Shown here one piece after another: positions 8,622-14,292 of a stretch of 14,292 nt of DNA. Position 1 is the first letter of the stretch. Every line of letters starts with the position of its first letter. Made by a program: the position numbers and the translations under genes. The notes beneath the pieces were generated by a model. That model was not told where the DNA came from, ran no database searches, and saw only the letters and a list, made by a program, of their open reading frames with translations. The stretch comes from Betaproteobacteria bacterium (GTDB lineage: Bacteria > Pseudomonadota > Gammaproteobacteria > Burkholderiales > CAIKXV01), in assembly GCA_947456915.1 (NCBI GenBank), contig CANGUQ010000039.1, positions 1-14,292 of the forward strand, in the 5' to 3' direction.

Positions 8622-8741
8622 CGAGGGCTTTTTCGCGTTGCGGCGCCGCCCGCGCCGCCTCCGGCCGCACGCCGGCGCGCCTTCCCCGGCAGTTTCCTGC
8701 CGCTGTCGCGCACTCGCCCACCCACACCGCGATCTCACCCC

Positions 8742-9746
8742 ATGGCCGTCATCACTGCTTCGGATCTCACCTCCCTCGCCGTGGGCGCGCTGACCGGGGC
8801 GGGTGCCAGCCCGGCGCAGGCGCAGGCGACCGCGCGTGCGCTGGTGGCTGCCGACCTTGACGGCCTCGCCACGCACGGGGTGTCGCGCATTCCGCTGTAC
8901 GTCGAGCACCTCGACTGCGGGCGTGCCGACGGCGCCGTCGAGCCGAAACTGGTGCACGACCGCGGCGGGGCCTGCCTGATTGATGTGGGCGGCGGACTGG
9001 CGTATCTGGGCTGCGCCATGGCCGTCGAGCAGGCAATCGAGCGCGCGCGCGCGAACGGCATCGCGATCGCCGCGCTCACCAACAGCCACCACTACGGAGC
9101 CGCGGCGTACCACCTCGAGCCGATCGCCGCGCAGAATCTGGTCGGCCTGCTGTTCACCAACTCGCCGGGCGCGATCAACGCCTGGGGCGGCAGGCGCCCG
9201 CTGTTCGGCACCAATCCGGTCGCCGCCGCCTTCCCGCGCCGGGGCAAGCCGCCGCTGCTCATCGATCTGTCGCTGACCGAGGTCACGCGCGGCAAGATCA
9301 TGCTTGCGGCCAAGGCCGGACAGCCGATTCCCGCCGGCTGGGCGGTGGACAAGGACGGCAATCCGACCACCGACGCGAAGGCGGCGCTCACCGGCAGCCT
9401 GTTCGCGATCGGCGGGGTCAAGGGCGCGATGCTCGCCCTGATGGTCGAGCTGCTGTGTAGCGCGCTGACCGGCGCTGCGCTCGCCTTCGAGAACGACTCG
9501 TACTTCGAGCCCGGCAACAAGCCGCGCATCGGGCACGCCTTCATCGCCATCGATCCCGGCGCGCTCGCCGGCGACGCGGTGTACTTCGAGCGCGTGGAGA
9601 CGCTGATCGCGGCGATGCTGGCCGACCCGGGCGTGCGCCTGCCGGGCGATCGCCGCTACGCCGAGCGGGCGCGACTCGCGCAGAGCGGACTGGACATTCC
9701 CGATGCGCTGCTCGCGCAACTGCGCGCGTTCGCGCAGCGCGGCTGA
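8742..9746 (+). CDS. malate/L-lactate dehydrogenase family (LDH2) NAD(P)-dependent oxidoreductase
   Basis: The 334-residue length fits this family (malate, ureidoglycolate, sulfolactate and related 2-hydroxyacid dehydrogenases; not the classical Rossmann LDH). Signature segments are DLDGLATHGVSRIPLYV (38-54) with His45, ALTNSHHYGAAAYHL (111-125), FGTNPVAAAFP, GWAVDKDGNPTTD and GGVKGAMLALMVELL. It is cytoplasmic, without a signal peptide. The ATG at 8742 matches the usual start about eight residues before the first helix; no strong ribosome site is visible. A 127-bp gap separates it from the molybdenum hydroxylase genes, so it may or may not share their transcript. The substrate within the 2-hydroxyacid or imine class cannot be fixed from sequence. 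Confidence 0.92.
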   Translation: MAVITASDLTSLAVGALTGAGASPAQAQATARALVAADLDGLATHGVSRIPLYVEHLDCGRADGAVEPKLVHDRGGACLIDVGGGLAYLGCAMAVEQAIERARANGIAIAALTNSHHYGAAAYHLEPIAAQNLVGLLFTNSPGAINAWGGRRPLFGTNPVAAAFPRRGKPPLLIDLSLTEVTRGKIMLAAKAGQPIPAGWAVDKDGNPTTDAKAALTGSLFAIGGVKGAMLALMVELLCSALTGAALAFENDSYFEPGNKPRIGHAFIAIDPGALAGDAVYFERVETLIAAMLADPGVRLPGDRRYAERARLAQSGLDIPDALLAQLRAFAQRG

Positions 9747-9759
9747 GCGGCGCCGATGA

Positions 9760-9775
9760 CCGGGTCGCTGCCCGG
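9760..9775 (+). terminator. weak hairpin after the LDH2-family gene
   Basis: CCGGG and CCCGG flank a 6-base loop 13 bases after the stop codon. A second 5-bp hairpin, CGCGG-TGAT-CCGCG, lies at 9814-9827. Neither is followed by a T-run, so intrinsic termination is doubtful. Confidence 0.15.
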
Positions 9776-9873
9776 CCGGGGCTGGCGTGCGTTCGCGCCG
9801 TGCCCTTGATGATCGCGGTGATCCGCGTCCCCCGTTTCCCCACATCTTCCCCCATCTCGCGAGGACCTCTTCC

Positions 9874-10383
9874 ATGACCGACAAGACGATGTCGCTAAAC
9901 GTGAACGGCGCAAGCCGTTCGGTCAGCTGCGATCCGGATACGGCACTGCTGTGGGTGCTGCGCAACGACCTGCAGCTGAAGGGCGCGCGCTACGGCTGCG
10001 GCCAGGGGCAGTGCGGCGCCTGCACCGTGCTGGTCGACGGCAAGCCGCTGCAGTCGTGCAACGTGCCGGTGTCGGAGATCGCCGGGCGCGCGATCACCAC
10101 CATCGAGGGACTGGGCAGCGACGAGGCGCTGCATCCGCTGCAGCAGGCGTTCATCGACGAGCAGGCCGCGCAGTGCGGCTACTGCGTGACCGGCATCGTG
10201 ATGAGTGCCAAGGCGCTGCTCGACGCCAACCCGCGGCCCTCGCGCGGTGACATCACCGCCGCGCTGCGCGATCACCTGTGCCGCTGCGGCACGCACGCGC
10301 GGATCATCCGTGCGGTCGAGCGCGCCGCGGCTGCGCTCGCCGGTACCTCGTCGAGCGCGGTCGCCGCGTCGAACACCCGCTGA
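9874..10383 (+). CDS. molybdenum hydroxylase small subunit, [2Fe-2S] protein
   Basis: The 169-residue product holds both iron-sulfur sites of xanthine-oxidase-family small subunits: a plant-ferredoxin-type cluster on Cys42, 47, 50 and 62 (GCGQGQCGACTVLVDG), and a helical-domain cluster on Cys101, 104, 136 and 138 (QCGYC...CRCGTH). It carries electrons from the molybdenum centre to an outside acceptor. The ATG was chosen for its GAGGA site (9861-9865, 8-base spacing) and the normal N-terminus; a longer in-frame reading from 9787 lacks family features. The molybdopterin subunit starts 15 bp after its stop, so the two form one operon and one complex, as in isoquinoline 1-oxidoreductase (IorAB) or nicotinate dehydrogenase. 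The C-terminal 25 residues are low complexity. Confidence 0.95.
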   Translation: MTDKTMSLNVNGASRSVSCDPDTALLWVLRNDLQLKGARYGCGQGQCGACTVLVDGKPLQSCNVPVSEIAGRAITTIEGLGSDEALHPLQQAFIDEQAAQCGYCVTGIVMSAKALLDANPRPSRGDITAALRDHLCRCGTHARIIRAVERAAAALAGTSSSAVAASNTR

Positions 10384-10398
10384 CTCGGAGTCGAATTC

Positions 10399-12558
10399 AT
10401 GTCCCGTACCAATGAATCCTCGGCGCTGCCGGGCAGCCTGTCGGTCAATCCCACGCTCGATCAGTGGGTGCGCTTCTCGACTGCAAGCGCCATGTCCGCG
10501 CCCGCTACCGTGACCGTGTCGCCCGGCAAGGTCGACATCGGCCAGGGCATCTCCACGGCACTCGCGCAGATCGCTGCCGACGAGCTCGACGTGTCGCTTG
10601 CGCGCATCGTCATGCGCGCGGCCGGCACCGGCGCGAGCCCGAACGAGGAGATGACCTCCAGCAGCCTGTCGATCGAGCACAGCGGCATCGCGATCCGCTA
10701 CGCCTGTGCCGAGATCCGCGGCGTGCTGCTGCAGAAGGCCGCGGCGAAGCTCGGCGTGAGCGCCGAGCGACTGACGGTGGAAGACGGCACGATCAGTGCT
10801 GCCGGCGTCGCGCAGACCGTCACCTACTGGGATCTGGTCGAGCCGGGCATGTTCCACCGGCCGGCCACGGCCGAGTTCAAGCCCAAGTCGCCCGACGAGT
10901 TCAGGCTGATCGGCAGCAGCGTGCCGCGGCTGGACATCCCGGCGAAGGTCACCGGCCGCCCGAGTTACGTGCACGACATGGAGCTGCCCGGAATGCTCTA
11001 CGGGCGCGTCGTGCGCCCGCCTGCCTACGAGGCACGGCTCGTTTCCATCGAGGACGAGGCCTCGGTGCAGACGATGCCCGGCGTGGTGGCGATCGTGCGC
11101 GATGGCAGCTTCCTCGGCGTGGTGTGCGCGAGCGAGGCGCAGGCGATTCGCGCCGCCCGCGCGCTGCGCAATCGCGCGCAGTGGGACGACCGCACTCGCC
11201 TGCCGGCGCAGGCGGCGGTGTACGCGCACCTGAAGACGCTCAGGCAGTCCGAGCACATCGTCGGCGAGAAGACCGACGCGCAGGCAGTGGCGCGCGGCAC
11301 ACGCACGCTGAAGGCGGCGTTCACCAAGCCGTACATCGCACACGCATCGATCGGCCCGTCGTGCGCGGTTGCCGTCTGGAACGACGGCAAGCCGACGATC
11401 TGGAGCCACACACAGGGCATCTTCCCGCTGCGCGTGGATCTGGCAAAGGTGCTGCGCATGCCGGAGACCGACATCACCGTCAATCACGCCGAGGGCGCCG
11501 GCTGCTACGGCCACAACGGCGCCGACGACGCCGCCCTCGATGCGGCACTGCTTGCACGCGCGGTGCCGGGCAAGCCGGTGCGGCTGCAGTGGACGCGCGA
11601 GGACGAGTTCCAGTGGGAACCCTACGGGCCAGCGATGAGCATCGAGCTCACCGCGTCGCTCGACGGCGAGGGCAGGATCGTCGACTGGACGCACGAGCTG
11701 TGGAGCAACACGCAGAGCACGCGCCCCGGTCGCCAGCCCGAGGGCACCTGGCTGATGGCCGGCTGGCACCTCGCCGACCCGCTGCCCAAGCCGCCGCCGC
11801 GGATGATCCCGATCGCTGGCGGTGGCGGATCGGATCGCAACGCGATTCCGCTCTACGAATTCCCCAACCAGAAGGTGATCCACCACTTCATCACCGAGAT
11901 GCCGGTGCGGGTGTCGGCGCTGCGCTCGCTGGGCGCGTTCGCCAACGTGTACGCGATCGAGACCTTCATGGACGAGCTGGCTGAGGCGGCCGGCGTCGAT
12001 CCGGTCGAATTCCGGCTGCGCCACCTGAAGGATGCGCGCGCACGCGCCGTGATCGAGGCCGCCGCGAAGCGCGCGAACTGGTCCGGGCGCGGGTCCGCCG
12101 ACGGCACCACCGGCATGGGCATCGGCTTTGCCCAGTACAAGAACAAGCAGAGCTACTGCGCAGTGATCGCCGAAGTGGCGCTGGAGGAGGAACTGCGGGT
12201 CACGCGCTGCGTGGCCGCAGTGGAGTCGGGTCTGGCGATCAACCCCGACGGCATCATCAATCAGACCGAGGGCGGTGTGATCCAGGCCGTGTCGTGGACG
12301 CTGAAGGAGGCGGTGCCGTTCGACGAGACCGGCGTGCGTGCGATGACGTGGGACGACTATCCGATCCTGCGTTTCGACGAAGTGCCCGAGGTTGACGTGG
12401 TGCTGATCGATCGGCCCGACCAGAAGTCGATGGGCGCGGGCGAAGCCGCGCAGGGACCCACCGGAGCGGCGATCGGCAACGCGCTCGCGCAGGCGATCGG
12501 CGTGCGCGTGCGCGACCTGCCGCTCACCAAGGCGCAGATCGCAAAGGCGCTGGTGTGA
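10399..12558 (+). CDS. molybdenum hydroxylase large subunit (molybdopterin-binding, IorB/NicB-like)
   Basis: The 719-residue product binds molybdopterin cytosine dinucleotide and hydroxylates a substrate (often an N-heterocycle or aldehyde) with oxygen from water. It starts directly with a molybdenum-domain segment, GKVDIGQGISTALAQIAADEL (43-63), the arrangement known for IorB. Next comes the hammerhead-type segment RLDIPAKVTGRPSYVHDM (about 178-195), then GAGCYGHNGADDAALDAALLAR (367-388). The C-terminal GAGEAAQGPTGAAIGNAL holds the expected catalytic glutamate, Glu682. It has no Tat signal and no C-terminal cytochrome c domains, unlike some relatives, so it is probably cytoplasmic. GGAG at 10387-10390 serves its ATG. 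No FAD subunit is encoded nearby, so the electron acceptor is unknown. Confidence 0.93.
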   Translation: MSRTNESSALPGSLSVNPTLDQWVRFSTASAMSAPATVTVSPGKVDIGQGISTALAQIAADELDVSLARIVMRAAGTGASPNEEMTSSSLSIEHSGIAIRYACAEIRGVLLQKAAAKLGVSAERLTVEDGTISAAGVAQTVTYWDLVEPGMFHRPATAEFKPKSPDEFRLIGSSVPRLDIPAKVTGRPSYVHDMELPGMLYGRVVRPPAYEARLVSIEDEASVQTMPGVVAIVRDGSFLGVVCASEAQAIRAARALRNRAQWDDRTRLPAQAAVYAHLKTLRQSEHIVGEKTDAQAVARGTRTLKAAFTKPYIAHASIGPSCAVAVWNDGKPTIWSHTQGIFPLRVDLAKVLRMPETDITVNHAEGAGCYGHNGADDAALDAALLARAVPGKPVRLQWTREDEFQWEPYGPAMSIELTASLDGEGRIVDWTHELWSNTQSTRPGRQPEGTWLMAGWHLADPLPKPPPRMIPIAGGGGSDRNAIPLYEFPNQKVIHHFITEMPVRVSALRSLGAFANVYAIETFMDELAEAAGVDPVEFRLRHLKDARARAVIEAAAKRANWSGRGSADGTTGMGIGFAQYKNKQSYCAVIAEVALEEELRVTRCVAAVESGLAINPDGIINQTEGGVIQAVSWTLKEAVPFDETGVRAMTWDDYPILRFDEVPEVDVVLIDRPDQKSMGAGEAAQGPTGAAIGNALAQAIGVRVRDLPLTKAQIAKALV

Positions 12559-12704
12559 CCGACCACAGCCAGAGCGAAGCGGGCGGGAGCGATTCGAGCG
12601 TGGTCGAACCCGGCGTGATGCAGGGCACGGGTACGGCCGCGCGCGGCGTGCGGCACGGCCAGCGCCCGGAGCGTTGGATCGGCGCTGCGGGGAGCGCGCG
12701 GTGA
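12555..12704 (+). CDS. possible 49-residue bridging ORF
   Basis: A GTG-started frame overlaps the stop of the large-subunit gene (GTGTGA) and ends in a TGA overlapping the GTG start of the methyltransferase (GTGA). It fills the gap exactly. About 43 of 49 sense codons end in G or C, like real genes here. Against it: no recognisable family, a Gly/Ser/Ala/Arg-rich sequence, no ribosome site beyond possible coupling, and the fact that open frames are common in GC-rich DNA. Translation through it would couple the enzyme to the methyltransferase. Confidence 0.3.
   Translation: MTDHSQSEAGGSDSSVVEPGVMQGTGTAARGVRHGQRPERWIGAAGSAR
12689..12694 (+). promoter_or_regulatory. ribosome binding site fixing the methyltransferase start
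   Basis: GGGGAG lies 6 bases before the GTG at 12701 and is the only good site near this gene's N-terminus. It favours GTG over the in-frame TTG at 12674. Confidence 0.55.
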
Positions 12705-13597
12705 TCGGCCGCGTGCTCGGGCGCCTGCTCGACGTTCCTGCGCTGCTGCGCTATCTGCGCGCGCACCGCGCCGAGCGCTCGGTGTGGGATCCGGCCGAGG
12801 ATCTCGAACTGCAGCTCTACGGCGCGATCTTCGGCAACAACTTCCTGCACTACGGCTACTTCGATCCGATCCCCGCCTCGGCCGAGGAGATCAGCCTCGC
12901 TGACGTCAAGCGCGCGATGGACGACTACGCCTCGCTGCTGGTGTCGCGGGTGAAGCCCGGCGAGCGCGTGCTGGACGTGGGCTGCGGCATGGGCGGCCTG
13001 CTCGACCGTCTCGAGCGCGCCGGCACCCGGCCCACCGGCCTCACGCCCAATCGCGCCCATGCCGAGCACATCCGCAGTCGCTGGCCGCAGATCCCGCTGG
13101 TGGAGAGCACGTTCGAGGCCGCGAGCTCGCCGCTGCTCGATGCGCCGTTCGATGCCATCGTCAACGCCGAATCGTTCCAGTACATCGATCTCGATCGGGG
13201 GCTGTCGCGCATCGCGAGCCTGCTCGCCCCCGGCGGGCGCTGGATCGTCATCGACTACTACCGGCTGCAGCCCGGAGCGAAGAACAGGTCCGGGCACGTG
13301 CTGGCCGAGTTCGAGGCCGGGCTCGCGCGCCACGGCCTCGCGATCAGCGAGCGGGTCGACGTCACCGAGCACTGCGTGCCCAGCCTCGCCTACGGTCGGC
13401 TGCTCGCCACCCGCTTCGCGCTGCCGATGGTGCGCTTTGGCGCAGCGAAGCTGTTCCTGAGGCAGCGGCTGCTCGGTTATCTGTTCGACGACGATCTGCA
13501 GCGCAAGCTCGATACCGTGAAGCTGGACACGCTCGATCCTGACGTGTTCCGGCGCGAGAAGCGCTACCTGCTGTTCACGGTGACGCGCGCCGGTTGA
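12701..13597 (+). CDS. SAM-dependent class I methyltransferase
   Basis: The 298-residue product has motif I VLDVGCGMGGLLDRL (90-104), an acidic segment after beta-2 replaced by TGLTPNRAHAEHIR, the beta-4 stretch FDAIVNAESFQYI, and the beta-5 region LLAPGGRWIVIDYY. The N-terminal part (35-60) carries LQLYGAIFGNNFLHYGYFDP, recalling the HYGY motif of small-molecule methyltransferases related to cyclopropane-fatty-acid synthases and to sterol or tocopherol enzymes. The C-terminal 80 residues are helical and probably shape the substrate pocket. The GTG start is set by GGGGAG. It sits between two molybdenum-hydroxylase small-subunit genes, so it may methylate a hydroxylated product; lipid or quinone substrates are alternatives. 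It is cytoplasmic with no transmembrane segment evident. Confidence 0.88.
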   Translation: MIGRVLGRLLDVPALLRYLRAHRAERSVWDPAEDLELQLYGAIFGNNFLHYGYFDPIPASAEEISLADVKRAMDDYASLLVSRVKPGERVLDVGCGMGGLLDRLERAGTRPTGLTPNRAHAEHIRSRWPQIPLVESTFEAASSPLLDAPFDAIVNAESFQYIDLDRGLSRIASLLAPGGRWIVIDYYRLQPGAKNRSGHVLAEFEAGLARHGLAISERVDVTEHCVPSLAYGRLLATRFALPMVRFGAAKLFLRQRLLGYLFDDDLQRKLDTVKLDTLDPDVFRREKRYLLFTVTRAG

Positions 13598-13622
13598 CCC
13601 TCGCCCCCGCTGCCGGTACGCT
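13594..13622 (+). promoter_or_regulatory. sigma-70 promoter candidate before the second [2Fe-2S] gene
   Basis: TTGACC (13594-13599, five of six consensus bases) overlaps the methyltransferase stop and is followed after 17 bp by TACGCT (13617-13622, three of six). The 158-bp gap before the next ATG fits a separate promoter and leader. The weak -10 keeps this tentative. Confidence 0.3.
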
Positions 13623-13755
13623 GACCTCCAGAAAAAGACGGCAGCGTCAGCCCGAAGTATTCGCGGCCGGCGCAGTCCTGCCCGCGCCAGTGCTTTTGCA
13701 TCCTGGCGCTGCGGCATTGTCCAACGGCCCCGGAGGCCCGCAGGAGGAGGCGTCG

Positions 13756-14223
13756 ATGACGCAGAAGATCTCGGTTTCGCTGACCGTGAATGGTCAGTCG
13801 CGCACGGTGTCGGCACTGCCCGACACTCCGCTGTTGTGGGTGTTGCGCGAGGAGCTCAAGCTCACCGGCACGCGCTTCGGCTGCGGGGTCGGCCAGTGCG
13901 GCGCGTGCACCGTGCACATCGATGGTGAACCGAACTACGCGTGCCTGAACCCGATCAGCGCGATGCAGGGACGCACGGTGACGACGATCGAAGGGCTCGC
14001 ACCCAACGGCGATCACCCGCTGCAGCGCGCGTGGGTGGCCGAGCAGGCGCCGCAGTGCGGCTATTGCCAGTCTGGCCAGATCATGCGTGCGGCCGGCCTG
14101 CTCAGGACCAACCGCCGCCCGTCGCGCGAGGACATCGTCACCTACATGCAACCGATCATCTGCCGCTGCGGCACCTACGGCCGCATCGTGCGCGCGATCG
14201 AACGCGCGTCGCGGGAGGGCTGA
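13756..14223 (+). CDS. second molybdenum hydroxylase small subunit, [2Fe-2S] protein (IorA-like)
   Basis: The 155-residue product repeats the two-cluster plan: Cys43, 48, 51 and 63 for the ferredoxin-type cluster (GCGVGQCGACTVHIDG), and Cys101, 104, 136 and 138 for the second (QCGYCQSGQIM...CRCGTYGRI). The QSGQIM wording is the form I associate with isoquinoline 1-oxidoreductase alpha subunits. It is clearly paralogous to the earlier small subunit yet distinct across its length (VTGIVM there), so it is not a recent duplication. AGGAGGAGG (13742-13750) lies 5 bases before the ATG, the best ribosome site in the window. A longer reading from 13594 adds an unconserved leader and was rejected. It should deliver electrons from the molybdenum subunit expected to follow. 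Confidence 0.95.
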   Translation: MTQKISVSLTVNGQSRTVSALPDTPLLWVLREELKLTGTRFGCGVGQCGACTVHIDGEPNYACLNPISAMQGRTVTTIEGLAPNGDHPLQRAWVAEQAPQCGYCQSGQIMRAAGLLRTNRRPSREDIVTYMQPIICRCGTYGRIVRAIERASREG

Positions 14224-14226
14224 GCC

Positions 14227-14292
14227 ATGAGCGATCGATCGACACTGCAGTCGGCAATCGAACTCTCCCGTGCTGCCGCCGTCGCGGCCGCA
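14227..14292 (+). CDS. start of a gene, probably a second molybdopterin large subunit
   Basis: An ATG 3 bp after the [2Fe-2S] gene stop, with GGAGGG upstream, opens 22 codons before the window ends: MSDRSTLQSAIELSRAAAVA plus two Ala. Position and spacing match small/large subunit pairs of this family. The visible residues hold no diagnostic motif and no twin arginine, so the identity rests on context alone. Confidence 0.55.
   Translation, partial: MSDRSTLQSAIELSRAAAVAAA

Larger units (their letters stand above)
8438..8741. promoter_or_regulatory. divergent intergenic region between typA and the LDH2-family gene
   Basis: Both genes start at its ends and point outward, so their promoters should be here. 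It holds a strong GC stem-loop near the typA side and one weak promoter-like sequence reading toward the dehydrogenase. Reading frames through it look like continuations of shadow frames; I see no gene. Confidence 0.5.

Noticed and set aside
9814..9827. CGCGG-TGAT-CCGCG hairpin as a terminator or operator
   Set aside because: Five base pairs of GC with no T-run are expected by chance at this base composition.
9895..12024. Long minus-strand open frame (709 codons) opposite the molybdopterin and [2Fe-2S] genes
   Set aside because: The translation is Arg/His/Ala-rich with no family motifs, and it lies antisense to well-recognised genes. It is a GC-rich mirror frame.
13594..13755. In-frame leader extension of the second [2Fe-2S] protein
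   Set aside because: It lacks family conservation, and a near-perfect AGGAGGAGG site sits just before the ATG at 13756.

Overview
The window is a high-GC bacterial chromosome segment whose coding frames are strongly biased to G or C at the third codon position. The Bug/TctC-type periplasmic receptor at the left edge and the general gene style suggest a betaproteobacterium, probably Burkholderiales; this is inference, since no rRNA or marker phylogeny is available. I found no tRNA, rRNA, CRISPR array or insertion sequence.

Region 1 (1-4942) looks like an aromatic-catabolism module built as two divergent arms. The minus-strand arm runs homogentisate-1,2-dioxygenase-like cupin enzyme, alpha/beta hydrolase, then the start of a Bug-type solute receptor that leaves the window. 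The plus-strand arm is a class A FAD aromatic monooxygenase followed 12 bp later by a 61-residue protein that I match from memory to DUF2783. The inferred logic is hydroxylation, ring cleavage, hydrolysis of the product, and capture of an organic acid; the substrate is unknown. About 300 bp between the arms holds a perfect 12-bp palindrome, an imperfect inverted repeat and a clean 17-bp tandem repeat array (six full copies plus one partial).

Region 2 (4968-8437, minus strand) holds the translational GTPase typA/bipA, followed 23 bp downstream by an exported protein with two alpha/beta-hydrolase domains in tandem. A strong GC stem-loop lies in the DNA just upstream of typA.

Region 3 (8742-14292, plus strand) is redox-rich. 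A malate/L-lactate dehydrogenase family (LDH2) enzyme comes first. It is followed by a two-subunit molybdenum hydroxylase of the isoquinoline/nicotinate type: a [2Fe-2S] subunit and a molybdopterin subunit. Next come a possible 49-codon bridging ORF and a SAM-dependent methyltransferase. A second [2Fe-2S] subunit of the same family then starts, and a further gene begins 3 bp after it and is cut by the window edge. No FAD subunit of the CoxM type is present, so electrons probably leave through a cytochrome or another carrier encoded elsewhere.

Nothing here is a clear-cut new system. The most interesting leads are the repeat-bearing divergent control region, the monooxygenase plus small-partner pair, the methyltransferase set between two molybdenum-hydroxylase units, and the bridging ORF whose ends overlap both neighbours.
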